This document shows positions 41,583 to 51,496 of a stretch of DNA of 64,000 bases, piece after piece. Position numbers and translations under genes: made by a program. The DNA is from Clostridia bacterium (GTDB lineage Bacteria; Bacillota; Clostridia; Peptostreptococcales; Acidaminobacteraceae), in NCBI GenBank assembly GCA_014859095.1, contig JACUUV010000005.1, forward strand, positions 44,065 to 108,064, in the 5' to 3' direction. Below the pieces are notes generated by a model. That model ran no database searches and had not been told where the DNA came from. It saw only the letters and a list, made by a program, of their open reading frames with translations. How positions within the stretch are numbered: the stretch's first letter is position 1; each line of letters starts with the position of its first letter.

Positions 41583-41613
41583 TGAAAAAAGACTTGGTTC
41601 AAGTCTTTTTTTT
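41583..41613 (+). terminator. Terminator after tRNA-Leu(GAG)
   Basis: aaaagacttg-gtt-caagtctttttttt. Confidence 0.75.
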
Positions 41614-41633
41614 ATGCTTAAATTTTCAAAAGC

Positions 41634-41671
41634 GTCAATCTAACTCATAGGAGCTGGATTGACGCTTTTTT
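41634..41671 (-). terminator. Terminator after nicotinate phosphoribosyltransferase-like gene
   Basis: agcgtcaatc ... gattgacgcttttttt, symmetrical. Confidence 0.7.
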
Positions 41672-41680
41672 TACTTTTGA

Positions 41681-42718
41681 TTACTTTATTTTTTTTAGTT
41701 TTGGGTTTTCAACCACTCCAGGAATACGGCCACGTTTAGCAACAGCTTTTCCTGCAACCACTTTCAAATCCATTGTCATGTCTATCGGTGATGCGCCAGA
41801 AATGTAACTTCCAACTCCGAAAGAATCGGCACCGGCTTCACTGAGTAGTCTGATTCGATCTGGGGTCAAACCACCCGACACGAAAATCTTGACGTTACCA
41901 AAACCTTCCAGATCAAGTTTTGCTCTCATCTCTCTGACCAATCCAGGTGTCACCCCACCCCGTTCACTCGGAGTATCTAGTCGTACACCATACAAATTGC
42001 CGTTCAAAGCTTTCGCAATTCTGATGGCTTCTTCCACCTCATCTTTGTAGGTGTCCACTAAAACGATCCGGTTATGGTCTGGCGCTGCAATTTTATCATA
42101 TGCCAATGCGACAGGTAAGGTATCACCCACAACAAGCATAGCACTGTGGGGCACGGTACCAGATGGATTTATACCACTAAGTTTGGCCGCTAAAATACAA
42201 CTCGCACCACCGGCTCCACCGATTACAGCCGCACGTTCCATAACTGGTGCTACTGAAGGATGCACATGTCTTGCGCCAAAACACAAGAAGAATTTGTCGC
42301 CACAAGCCTCTTTGACTGTTCTTGAAGCGGTTGCCCAACCTGAGGCACTTGCAAGCATCCCTAAAATGGTCGTTTCAAAAATAGCGAACTCACTGTATTT
42401 CCCTTTAATTCTTAAAATAGTATCTTTTTTATCGAAAGTTTCTCCTTCATCAATAGCCCACAATTCAAGAGGTTTGTCTTTGAATAGATTGATGACCTCT
42501 TCCATACCGGCCATGACCCCAGGCTTTCTTGGGAAAATCTCTGCAATGACTTCAGAATCCGATAAATTCATATGGTTTAAAATGTCCAGAGTCCTTAAAA
42601 AATATACATCTGTCGTGTGTCCGCCAATAATTTCCTCATGGGTTGCACTATGCAATAGACGTTTTTCGGAGATCTCGATTTCATCAATATCCGACAACTG
42701 CTTAAGTTCTTTAATCAT
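41681..42718 (-). CDS. Nicotinate phosphoribosyltransferase family protein
   Basis: FGARHVHPSVAPVMERAAVIGGAGGASC; VRLDTPSERGGVTPGLVREMRAKLD; FVSGGLTPDRIRLLSEAGADSFGVGSYI. Confidence 0.9.
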   Translation of the reverse strand: MIKELKQLSDIDEIEISEKRLLHSATHEEIIGGHTTDVYFLRTLDILNHMNLSDSEVIAEIFPRKPGVMAGMEEVINLFKDKPLELWAIDEGETFDKKDTILRIKGKYSEFAIFETTILGMLASASGWATASRTVKEACGDKFFLCFGARHVHPSVAPVMERAAVIGGAGGASCILAAKLSGINPSGTVPHSAMLVVGDTLPVALAYDKIAAPDHNRIVLVDTYKDEVEEAIRIAKALNGNLYGVRLDTPSERGGVTPGLVREMRAKLDLEGFGNVKIFVSGGLTPDRIRLLSEAGADSFGVGSYISGASPIDMTMDLKVVAGKAVAKRGRIPGVVENPKLKKIK

Positions 42719-42784
42719 GGTTCTTCCTTCCTACCATTTAGTCCATTACATTATAAGTGATTTGAATGGTGGAATCAACGTTCG

Positions 42785-43396
42785 TTATTTATTTGTCGAA
42801 AAAGCCAAAGCTTGATTGATTTGGCTGAATAGGGACTCTTCATCAGTTGAATTATCAATGATCAAATCGGATACTATTTTTTTTTCATCAATGGGTATTT
42901 GAGCCCGTATCCTCAGTAAAGCTTCTCCCATACCGACTTTGTCCCGTTCGATGATCCGTTTCAAACAGATGTCTTCAGGTGCGTAAACAAGCCAAATCAT
43001 ATCAAACATGTACATGAGATCTGATTCGATCAATAGAGGTATATCTGCAAACAACACCTCATTATGATACGATAATTCGTGAAGCAGTTCTATCATCAGA
43101 CGTCTTACTTCCGGATGTACAATTTCGTTTAATTTCTTCCTGAGAGCAACATCATTGAATATTAGACCTCCGAGCATTTTTCTGTTGATGCTTCTATCGT
43201 TGTTCAAAATAGCTTCCCCAAATTCAGAGACAATATCAAAGTATGCTTTTTCACCGGGTTCAACAGCGTTTTTAGCCAGCACATCGGCATCAATGACAAT
43301 ATAACCTCTGCTCTTAAGGTACTCAGTCGCTGTACTTTTACCACTGCCTATGCCCCCTGTAAGTCCAATGAATTTGCATTTCTTATTTCGCATCAT
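42785..43396 (-). CDS. coaE: Dephospho-CoA kinase
   Basis: IGLTGGIGSGKSTATEYLKSRGYIVIDADVLAKNAVEPG. Confidence 0.95.
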   Translation of the reverse strand: MMRNKKCKFIGLTGGIGSGKSTATEYLKSRGYIVIDADVLAKNAVEPGEKAYFDIVSEFGEAILNNDRSINRKMLGGLIFNDVALRKKLNEIVHPEVRRLMIELLHELSYHNEVLFADIPLLIESDLMYMFDMIWLVYAPEDICLKRIIERDKVGMGEALLRIRAQIPIDEKKIVSDLIIDNSTDEESLFSQINQALAFSTNK

Positions 43397-46010
43397 ACCA
43401 ACTGCCTCCGGTATTCATATCCACATTTAAAGGTACACAAAGCTGGGTGGCGTTTTCCATACTGTCTTTAAGAATGGCTTTAACCTGATCGAGTTCATCC
43501 ATTGGTACATTCAATATCAGTTCATCATGTACTTGTAGGATCAACTTGCTTTTGAGATTGTTTTCATTTAATGCGTTATAGACCTTAATCATGGCAAGCT
43601 TGATGATATCTGCTGCTGAGCCTTGAATTGGCGTGTTTCTGGCTATCCTTTCCGCAGACGACCTCAACATGAAATTCTTGCTGTTAATATCAGGAACATA
43701 TCTTCTTCGATTGAGTAAGGTTTCAACATAACCTACTTCTTTGCAATTATCTATGATTGTATTCATAAAGCCTTGGACTTTTGGATAGCTTTCAAAATAA
43801 TTTTCAATATAAGCTTTTGCTTCTTTTCTGCTTATTCCCAAGCTTTCCGACAATCCAAAATCGCCCATCCCATAAACGATTCCAAAATTGACCTCCTTTG
43901 CACGGCTACGTTGCAAACTGCTCACTTCATTTTCAGGAATCTTGAATACTTGAGAAGCCGTGATTGTGTGGATATCCAGATTGTTGCTGAAGGCTTCAAT
44001 GAGTTTTTCATCACGTGACAGGTGTGCAAGTACCCTGAGTTCAATTTGAGAATAGTCAGCTCCCAGGAGAATACATCCGGGATCCGCAATAAAGAAACGT
44101 CTGATTTTTCTTCCGTAAGACAACTTGATCGGAATGTTTTGCAGATTTGGTTCTGTTGAACTTAATCTTCCAGTAACTGTAACTGTTTGATTGAGAGAAG
44201 TATGAACTCGTCTGTTTTCATAATCTATGACATTTCTTAGTCCGTCGATATAAGTCGATTTAAGTTTTGAATAGGTTCTATACTCCATAATTTCTGATAC
44301 GATAGGATGTTTGCCGATTAGTTTTTCAAGCACATCATGATTGGTTGAGTAACCGGTTTTGGTTTTTTTTAAAGTAGGAAGTCCCAACTTTTCAAATAAA
44401 ATCACTCCCAATTGTTTTGGAGAATTGATATTGAAGGTTTCTCCCGCCAATACATAAATATCTTTTTCTATTTGTGTCAATTTCTCGACGAGTTGACCGT
44501 CAATGGTATCAATTTGTTCCAAATCAACTCTGAACCCGACATTTTCTATATCGGATAGAATCTTGACCAGAGGTAATTCCACTTCACTAAATAGTTTTTC
44601 TACACCTGATGCTTTTATTTTTTCCGTAAGGATTGTACATAACTCGGTTATTACACTGACTTGCTCAGTGGCATATTCCAAAAACAATTCTGTTTCCACT
44701 GTATTGAGATCAATTTTTTTAGCTCCTTTACCGAAAAAAGAATCATTGGACTCGATATTTTGAGAAGCATACTCAAAATAAATCTCAGAAAGATCATAAT
44801 TTCTCCTTGATGGGTCCAACAGATATGCGGCAATGTATCCATCAAAATCCACACCGTCCAGATCAATTGCTTGAGCCATCAGATAAAGGTATTCATTCTT
44901 AACGTCATATCCTTTTTTGATTATGTTCTTATTTTCGAAAATTGATTTCAAAATTTTGATATCCTCTGAATTGTTAAGAGCATAGATCTGACTCCCAACT
45001 GAGAAAACAGCTGCTTTCAATTCTGTTTTCAAATCGGAATAGAAGAATTTGAAAGCAAAAGAACCGGTTTTTCCAATGATTTCTTGAAGCTCTTCACCAT
45101 CAATCCTTTTGTAGGATGTAATTGCTCTGGTTTCTTTCACATCGGTTTGACTTTTGAACTTTGTAAGGATGTTGTTGAGCTCATAATACTTCAGAATTTC
45201 AATGACGCTCTCGGTTTCAGGCGTCCTCAATTTGAAATCCTCCAATTCTATCTCAATTGGTACATTCAAGAATATCGTCGCCAATTTCTTGCTTAGAAGC
45301 GCCTGATCGGAATATTCTTGCACCAAGCCTCTGATTCTTTTATTCTCGATTTCATCGCTTTTTACAACAAGGTTTTCAACAGTCCCGAACATATCGAGCA
45401 ATTTGGCGGCAGTTTTGGGGCCGACACCTGGAATGCCTGGAATGTTGTCTGAAGCATCACCACTGAGTCCCTTATAATCAATCACCTGATTCGAATGCAC
45501 TCCAAGCTCTTCAAAGACATCTTGGTCCGCATACTCCTTAAGCTCGGATATGCCTTTTTTGGTGATATGAACCCTCACACCGAGATCGACAAGTTGAAGC
45601 GCATCCTTGTCTCCGGTGATTACGTTGACCTCAAAACCATCTATCCTACACAGATTTGACAATGTTCCAATCAAGTCATCAGCCTCGTATCCTTGTAATT
45701 CCATTCTAGGAATTTTCAGAACATCAAGCACTTCCTTGACGATCGGCATCTGCATAGCCAGTTCATCTGGCATGCCTTTGCGCGTACCTTTGTAGGCTTC
45801 ATAGGTTTCATGCCTTTTTGTGGGACCTTTCATATCAAAGGCGACACAAAAATAAGTAGGACCAAAATTTTCTATCAGGTTTAAAACCATATTGGTGAGT
45901 CCATAGACTCCACCCATGTATATGCCTTTTGAGTTTTTAAGTTCCGCCATAGCAAAATATGCACGGTTGATCAAACTATTGCCATCCACTATCACTATTT
46001 TACGAGTCAA
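43383..46010 (-). CDS. polA: DNA polymerase I
   Basis: 5'-nuclease YEADDLIGTL, DNIPGIPGVGPKTAAKLL; polymerase DYSQIELRVLAHLS, RSRAKEVNFGIVYGMGDFGLS, VHDELILNVP. Confidence 0.97.
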   Translation of the reverse strand: MTRKIVIVDGNSLINRAYFAMAELKNSKGIYMGGVYGLTNMVLNLIENFGPTYFCVAFDMKGPTKRHETYEAYKGTRKGMPDELAMQMPIVKEVLDVLKIPRMELQGYEADDLIGTLSNLCRIDGFEVNVITGDKDALQLVDLGVRVHITKKGISELKEYADQDVFEELGVHSNQVIDYKGLSGDASDNIPGIPGVGPKTAAKLLDMFGTVENLVVKSDEIENKRIRGLVQEYSDQALLSKKLATIFLNVPIEIELEDFKLRTPETESVIEILKYYELNNILTKFKSQTDVKETRAITSYKRIDGEELQEIIGKTGSFAFKFFYSDLKTELKAAVFSVGSQIYALNNSEDIKILKSIFENKNIIKKGYDVKNEYLYLMAQAIDLDGVDFDGYIAAYLLDPSRRNYDLSEIYFEYASQNIESNDSFFGKGAKKIDLNTVETELFLEYATEQVSVITELCTILTEKIKASGVEKLFSEVELPLVKILSDIENVGFRVDLEQIDTIDGQLVEKLTQIEKDIYVLAGETFNINSPKQLGVILFEKLGLPTLKKTKTGYSTNHDVLEKLIGKHPIVSEIMEYRTYSKLKSTYIDGLRNVIDYENRRVHTSLNQTVTVTGRLSSTEPNLQNIPIKLSYGRKIRRFFIADPGCILLGADYSQIELRVLAHLSRDEKLIEAFSNNLDIHTITASQVFKIPENEVSSLQRSRAKEVNFGIVYGMGDFGLSESLGISRKEAKAYIENYFESYPKVQGFMNTIIDNCKEVGYVETLLNRRRYVPDINSKNFMLRSSAERIARNTPIQGSAADIIKLAMIKVYNALNENNLKSKLILQVHDELILNVPMDELDQVKAILKDSMENATQLCVPLNVDMNTGGSWYDAK

Positions 46011-46050
46011 TTTTTCGCTCCTTTCATACGTTTATATAAAATTATAACAT

Positions 46051-46079
46051 AAAAAAGCTGCCCATAAGGACAGCTTTTC
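46051..46079 (-). terminator. Terminator after SIMPL-domain gene
   Basis: aaaaaagctg...cagcttttc. Confidence 0.75.
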
Positions 46080-46085
46080 AAAAGT

Positions 46086-46820
46086 TTAATAGTCGTATGA
46101 AACGCTTACATTTGCTGTGATTGTAATTTCTCCTGATTCGATTGGTGTTGCCATGTCAGCCGCCATCGTCTTCTCTGCGCCGTATCCATAAATAATAGGT
46201 GTGCTGCTGCTGGATTCAACCACTGCTTTTGGGAGTCCAGGTGTTTTCTCAAAAGTACCCATGATTGCAGTGGCTTTTGATTTGGCGCTTACCATTGCTA
46301 GTTTCAATGCTTCTTGATAGAATTCTGAATCGTCTTCAATCGAGAATTGAATACTGTTGACTGTATTTGCTCCGGCAACAGTAGCCAAATCGATGATTTT
46401 TCCAACTGAATCCACATCTTTGATTTTGACTCTGACAATATTGTTGGCTACGTAGTAAGGATCCTTTTTCGAGCCATCCGGTTGATAATCGTATGTCTGG
46501 TATAGACTGTAACCGGTGGTCTGTATATCTTTTTCATCAATTCCTGCTTTTTTGATGGCTTCAACAACCGCACTCATTAATTTTGCATTGTTTTGCTGAG
46601 CAACTGTGGCATCCTCATTTTTCGTTTGGACACCAAGTTCGATGTGAGCCACATCTGGAGTGACAACAATTTTTCCTTCTCCGCTAACAGTGACCATTCT
46701 ATCGCCAGCATTGGCTTCAGCTGCTTCGGAAACCGTAGCAGGATTGTAAAATGTTGCCGCTGTAAGAATTGCGATTGTCATCGCCATAATTCCCAGTCCT
46801 TTTAATAGTTTGATTTTCAT
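46086..46820 (-). CDS. SIMPL-domain (DUF541) secreted protein
   Basis: Signal peptide; MVTVSGEGKIVVTPDVAHIELGVQTKNEDATVAQQNNAKLMSAVVEAIKKAGI. Confidence 0.92.
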   Translation of the reverse strand: MKIKLLKGLGIMAMTIAILTAATFYNPATVSEAAEANAGDRMVTVSGEGKIVVTPDVAHIELGVQTKNEDATVAQQNNAKLMSAVVEAIKKAGIDEKDIQTTGYSLYQTYDYQPDGSKKDPYYVANNIVRVKIKDVDSVGKIIDLATVAGANTVNSIQFSIEDDSEFYQEALKLAMVSAKSKATAIMGTFEKTPGLPKAVVESSSSTPIIYGYGAEKTMAADMATPIESGEITITANVSVSYDY

Positions 46821-48106
46821 GATTTCCTCCGTTTCTTCGTATAGACGATTTTAGCGAGAATCGCTAATAATCCCAATATCGCAAGTATCGGTGATTTAGA
46901 GACCAACCAGATGAATACTTGCTCGACTGTCAATTTGATTGAATTGATTGTATGGATAAAACCCTCTTTGGCTTTTCCAAATAATGTGTCATCGATTGGT
47001 TCGATCATTGGCTTCAGACTTTTGACCTCGTTGAGTTCCACAGTGATGGTTGTCATGTCCGCAAGCGCTTCCCAATCCTTTAGTTGACGTTCATATGAGT
47101 TGATTTGGCCACGAATTCTTGTAAGTTCATTTTCAATGGCGAGGATATCTTTGATTTCTACTGCATCTGTCATGATTTCTCTGAGTCTTTCTTCAGTGAC
47201 TTTCAAATTCTCGACTTCTGATGCGGTATCCCTGTAGTTTTTTGTCACATCATAAGCATTGGCTGAATCATATGTGACATTGCCTAGTGATTTGATCTGG
47301 TTGATCATGGACTCATATCCGGTTGCTGGAACTCTAAGTGTCATATAACCATATTTCAGGTTTTCGCGCTCGGTGTAGTTTGTCTTATAGGAAGTGGATT
47401 CGTTTTCCACATAACCACCAGCCGCTTTGACCCAAATGGTAAGTTGCAGATAAACTTCATCATATTTTTCCACGTCCATTCGAAGATTGGCAGTTTGGAT
47501 AATCAAACGATCTTCTCTGTAGTCTCCATTGGTTGGTGTGCTTTGTGGGGTTTCAGCAAAACCGGTCACACCATATGACGAATCGAGTTGCTGATTGCTC
47601 ATTTCAAATTCAGCTGTAGATGCTGGAGCCTCAGCAAGGGCGACTGATTCATTGAATGATAATTTTCCCATGTCTCCATCAGATCCACGACCGTATTCCT
47701 CGCTTGATTCGGTATTAATCATAGCCGACTCATATTTAGGCTGAAACAGTATGTTCTTGCCTATGACAACAACCATGAGCAGTACTGCGGCTGTGGCCAC
47801 ATATCCGTAATATCTTTTCTTGATATGGATGTTTCTTATTTTTTTCAATAGAGTGTTCCCAGTTTTGACTGGTTCACTGTCGTGTTTCACATTCATTAAT
47901 TTCTCGTGCAATTCTTCTTCAAAACCAATTGGTAATGCCTTCAACTCCATCTCTCCCAGCATTTGAACAACATATTTGAGCTCTTCAAATTCAACTGTAC
48001 AGGCTTCACAGGAGTCTATATGTTGATCCAATTTGGAACGCTCATGTTCGTTGATGTCGCCATCAATTGCTGCGTTCATTAATATTCTTGCTTGTTCACA
48101 GTTCAT
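46817..48106 (-). CDS. Putative anti-sigma factor: zf-HC2-like N-terminus, TM, DUF4349 extracellular domain, C-terminal TM
   Basis: MNCEQARILMNAAIDGDINEHERSKLDQHIDSCEACTVEFEEL; DRLIIQTANLRMDVEKYDEVYLQLTIWVKAAGGYVENES (DUF4349). Confidence 0.85.
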   Translation of the reverse strand: MNCEQARILMNAAIDGDINEHERSKLDQHIDSCEACTVEFEELKYVVQMLGEMELKALPIGFEEELHEKLMNVKHDSEPVKTGNTLLKKIRNIHIKKRYYGYVATAAVLLMVVVIGKNILFQPKYESAMINTESSEEYGRGSDGDMGKLSFNESVALAEAPASTAEFEMSNQQLDSSYGVTGFAETPQSTPTNGDYREDRLIIQTANLRMDVEKYDEVYLQLTIWVKAAGGYVENESTSYKTNYTERENLKYGYMTLRVPATGYESMINQIKSLGNVTYDSANAYDVTKNYRDTASEVENLKVTEERLREIMTDAVEIKDILAIENELTRIRGQINSYERQLKDWEALADMTTITVELNEVKSLKPMIEPIDDTLFGKAKEGFIHTINSIKLTVEQVFIWLVSKSPILAILGLLAILAKIVYTKKRRKS

Positions 48107-48119
48107 AAACGTCCTCCTT

Positions 48120-48728
48120 TCATTGCTCGGCCAGCTGAATTTTTAATATTGACTTGAGTGAGGTTCTACTTCGATTTAATCTGGATCTCACCGTACCGAT
48201 AGGTATTTGTAGGATCTCACCGATTTCTTCATAGGAGTATCCCATTAGATCTTTGAGTATGACCACCGATTTACTATCATCAGAGAGATTGTTAAGCGCA
48301 TCGTTCAAGGTGGCTTTTAACTCTATTTGTTCATAGATCAAGATTGGATTTGCCTTATCGTCACTTATAATATCTTGTAAAGAGGCATTGTCCGCTATAG
48401 CTTCATCGAGTGATAGAACCTGTTCTTTTCTTTTTCTCAGTTCATCTTTACATGTGTTGATGACTATCCTGTAGAGCCAAGTCGAAAACCCGGACTCCAT
48501 TTTGAATTGTCCTATTGCCTTATATGCTTTGATCAATGCTTCTTGCGACATATCTTTTGCATCTTCTTCATTCCCCATCATTCGATATGCTATGTTATAA
48601 ACATACCGATTGTACTTAACAATGAGTTTTTCGAAGCTGGAAACATCGCCTTGAATACTTTTTTCTATGAGCGTAGATTCCATTTTTTCACTCCTCTCAT
48701 GAAAGGCTATAGTTATTAGACGGCACAC
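48120..48728 (-). CDS. ECF-family RNA polymerase sigma factor (likely start MESTLIEKS at 48683)
   Basis: VYNIAYRMMGNEEDAKDMSQEALIKAYKAIGQF; YSYEEIGEILQIPIGTVRSRLNRSRTSLK. Confidence 0.93.
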   Translation of the reverse strand: MCRLITIAFHERSEKMESTLIEKSIQGDVSSFEKLIVKYNRYVYNIAYRMMGNEEDAKDMSQEALIKAYKAIGQFKMESGFSTWLYRIVINTCKDELRKRKEQVLSLDEAIADNASLQDIISDDKANPILIYEQIELKATLNDALNNLSDDSKSVVILKDLMGYSYEEIGEILQIPIGTVRSRLNRSRTSLKSILKIQLAEQ

Positions 48729-48751
48729 CTTTCAATTTAGTTCCATTATAA

Positions 48752-48787
48752 CAAAAAAAAATGAGCTGAAACAAAAGTTTCAACTCG
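48752..48787 (-). terminator. Terminator after YdjM-like gene
   Basis: Minus strand GAGTTGAAACTTTTGTTTCAGCTCATTTTTTTTTG. Confidence 0.7.
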
Positions 48788-48795
48788 ATAATATA

Positions 48796-49761
48796 TTAAA
48801 TGGGAATCGCTTTGCTTAGACTGTAAGGATGCAAGAACGAAGAAATTATGTTGAATTCTTGATCAATTACAAGTGTGGCCTGATGTAAGAAGTCTTTTTT
48901 GATGTAGTAGCGAAGATCCACAATTCTTAGAGTGATCTGACCTTCCACTTCACTGGGAATCACTTTCACATGCAGGTTTGGAGAAAACGTGGAAAACTTT
49001 TCTCCGATTGGTGTTGTCCTAAAGAAATTGGTATAGATGGGTTCGTTGATTTCGAAAGTATTGGTCACTTTTATGACCGGGCAGCCCGAAACGAGTGAAC
49101 ACCACGAGTTATACTGGCCAACATAGTCATGAGTGTCTGTGTGCACAACAAAATCCCATTTGTAAAATGCTTTAAGAGCGGGAATGACATGAATGCTCAC
49201 ATATTTATGTTTATGTTTATTTGCGAAATATTTACTTAAATGTTGCTCCGCAATTCTTTTCATTGTATATCTCAGATACAGATACGCCCCTACAAGAACA
49301 ATCGATCCGACATAATCCATCCAATAGTTCGACCTATTGAGTATAAGATGAAAACCAACTAATGTGATCACTGGATCATACAAAGTCAAAATACTCAACT
49401 TGAGTTTCTTTTTTAGAAGTTTTGCACCATACGAATTCATGATATCAAGTCCTGTATGTGAGAGTGCCCCTAAAAAGGTCCAAAGTAAAATCTGTATAAA
49501 ACTGAATTCATGAAAAGGCATAATTGAAAGAGCTGTTGCAATAACAACGCTAAATCCTATAAGATAAGGTAAAGTATGTGTGGCACCTCTATGATGTTCA
49601 AGATATTTAGCGTCGTCTTTGAATAATTTTACCACAAAATCCAAATCAGGAGACATGGCGCCTAATATTGCGCCTATAGCAAGAGGATTATCAAGAGCAA
49701 CTGGATTTCCAGAAAAAGCTGAAATTGCCGCACCTACCAATCCATGAGTCAATGGGTCCAT
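48796..49761 (-). CDS. Membrane-bound metal-dependent hydrolase (YdjM/YbcI family)
   Basis: MDPLTHGLVGAAISAF; SPDLDFVVKLFKDDAKYLEHHRGATHTLPYLIGF; GALSHTGLDIMNSYGAKLL. Confidence 0.9.
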   Translation of the reverse strand: MDPLTHGLVGAAISAFSGNPVALDNPLAIGAILGAMSPDLDFVVKLFKDDAKYLEHHRGATHTLPYLIGFSVVIATALSIMPFHEFSFIQILLWTFLGALSHTGLDIMNSYGAKLLKKKLKLSILTLYDPVITLVGFHLILNRSNYWMDYVGSIVLVGAYLYLRYTMKRIAEQHLSKYFANKHKHKYVSIHVIPALKAFYKWDFVVHTDTHDYVGQYNSWCSLVSGCPVIKVTNTFEINEPIYTNFFRTTPIGEKFSTFSPNLHVKVIPSEVEGQITLRIVDLRYYIKKDFLHQATLVIDQEFNIISSFLHPYSLSKAIPI

Positions 49762-49935
49762 TTATAGTCCTTCTTTCTGCATTATGTTAACCAGTTTAAC
49801 ACAAATCACTATTGAATTCAACCTTTGTTACAATAAATTGAATATTCAAAATTATATTTCTTTTCCTATAAATAATTTTTTAGAAAAATTCTCTTGTCAA
49901 TTTAATCCACTTGTGGTAATCTAAAATAGTTCCGA

Positions 49936-50022
49936 GCCGAAGTGGTGGAACTGGCAGACGCGCCGGACTCAAAATCCGGAGAGGTAACACTCGTGCGGGT
50001 TCGAGTCCCGCCTTCGGCACCA
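49936..50022 (+). tRNA. tRNA-Leu (anticodon CAA)
   Basis: GCCGAAG/CTTCGGC acceptor, ccgga-CT-CAA-AA-tccgg anticodon arm, class II variable arm, encoded CCA. Confidence 0.95.
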
Positions 50023-50028
50023 TGGCAA

Positions 50029-50064
50029 GAAAAGTTGGATAAATATCCAACTTTTCTTTTTTTT
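50029..50064 (+). terminator. Terminator after tRNA-Leu(CAA)
   Basis: aagaaaagttggat-aaat-atccaacttttctttttttt. Confidence 0.85.
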
Positions 50065-50113
50065 GACCCTATTCAATTATTAGACCAAAGACCCGAAAGA
50101 TACATCATAAAAA

Positions 50114-51370
50114 TCAATTCATTTCAATATATTTCTGGTATTTTTGAAAATCCTGTTCTCTGCATTCAATATTCAAGACCGTACCGTCATTCTCATATTT
50201 GATCTCTTTGACACAAGCATTGTCATTCAAATATGAAACTAGCGCTCCTTCAGTAAAAGGAATCCGCATTGTACACTCAACATAGTCGGTAAAAACAAGA
50301 TCGGAAATCTTTTTTTCAAGTATATCAATTCCAATTCTCTCTTTAGCGGAGATGTATACACCTCGTTCATCAACATTTGGCAGCTCATCAAGTACCAGTT
50401 CCGACTTGTTGAAAACATTGATCACCGGAATCTGATCTGCTCCAATTTCTTTAAGTGTCTCAAGAGTAACTTTCATTTGTTCTTCGTAATTTGGATTGGA
50501 ATAATCCACCACATGAAGTAGAAGGTCTGCATGAATCACTTCCTCAAGTGTCGATCTGAAAGCCTTGATGAGTCCATGTGGCAGATTACTTACAAATCCA
50601 ACTGTATCGGATAAAAGAAATCTGCGTTTGTTTTTCATTACAATTTGTCTAACTGATGTTTCCAGTGTGGCAAACAACATATTTTTCTCAAGGACAAATT
50701 TTTCAGAGCTTCCATTGTTTTCTGATACGAAAGCGTTGAGAAGTGTTGATTTTCCAGAATTCGTGTATCCTACAAGTGCAATTGAAGGCAATTCTGAACT
50801 TACCCTTCTTTTTCTTTGCGTGGTTCTTTCATTTTGGATACTCTGCAAAGCCCTCTCCATCTCAACAATCTTTTGCTCGGCTCTCCTTCTATCGAGTTCC
50901 AGTTTCTTTTCACCGACACCTTTGTTTTTCGTGCCAACGCCTCCCGATTGCCTACCCAGCGCTGTATATGAGCCAATCAGTCTAGGCAACAAGTATTGAA
51001 CTTGCGCCATTTCAACTTGAAGTTTGGCCTCTCTAGTCCTGGCACGTTTTCCAAAAATCTCAAGGATGAGTGCCGTTCGATCAAAAACAGGCATATTGAG
51101 TGCGTTTTCAAGGTTTCTCAGTTGTGATGGAGACAATTCATCATTGAATATGACTTTTTCTGCATTCACAGCTTCAGCGTCCAGTTTGATCTCCATTATT
51201 TTTCCACTGCCAACATATGTGACAGAATGTTTGTTTCTCATATTTTGTTCAACCTGACCCACAACTGTATAGTTGCAAGCTTTAGCTAGATTTTTTAATT
51301 CTTCCATCGAATTTTTAAATTCGTGATTGTTACCGGCGTTTACGCCTACTATAAGTACTCTTTCGTTCAT
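50114..51370 (-). CDS. hflX: GTPase HflX (ribosome-splitting factor family)
   Basis: FNDELSPSQLRNLENAL, GRQSGGVGTKNKGVGEKKLELDRRRAEQKI, ALVGYTNSGKSTLLNAF, LSDTVGFVSNLPHGLIKAFRSTLEE. Confidence 0.96.
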   Translation of the reverse strand: MNERVLIVGVNAGNNHEFKNSMEELKNLAKACNYTVVGQVEQNMRNKHSVTYVGSGKIMEIKLDAEAVNAEKVIFNDELSPSQLRNLENALNMPVFDRTALILEIFGKRARTREAKLQVEMAQVQYLLPRLIGSYTALGRQSGGVGTKNKGVGEKKLELDRRRAEQKIVEMERALQSIQNERTTQRKRRVSSELPSIALVGYTNSGKSTLLNAFVSENNGSSEKFVLEKNMLFATLETSVRQIVMKNKRRFLLSDTVGFVSNLPHGLIKAFRSTLEEVIHADLLLHVVDYSNPNYEEQMKVTLETLKEIGADQIPVINVFNKSELVLDELPNVDERGVYISAKERIGIDILEKKISDLVFTDYVECTMRIPFTEGALVSYLNDNACVKEIKYENDGTVLNIECREQDFQKYQKYIEMN

Positions 51371-51451
51371 ATGGACCTCCCCTTTCTTTGATTGCGACAG
51401 CTCTTATCAAATACGCAAATGTTGCGGCATCTGGGAAAGGTTGTCGAACGG

Positions 51452-51496
51452 TTAGTGAATAATAATTACTCTACATAATTTGCATAACTTCAACAC
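51452..51496 (-). CDS. Candidate leader peptide uORF2 upstream of hflX (GTG start: MLKLCKLCRVIIIH)
   Basis: AAAAGGAGG SD 7 nt upstream of GTG 51496; stop TAA 51454-51452; ATG at 51502 also in frame but too close to SD. Confidence 0.5.
   Translation of the reverse strand: MLKLCKLCRVIIIH

Noticed and set aside
42051-42815. 254-aa plus-strand ORF antisense to the nicotinate phosphoribosyltransferase gene
   Set aside because: Antisense shadow ORF opposite a well-conserved gene; no SD or family motifs.
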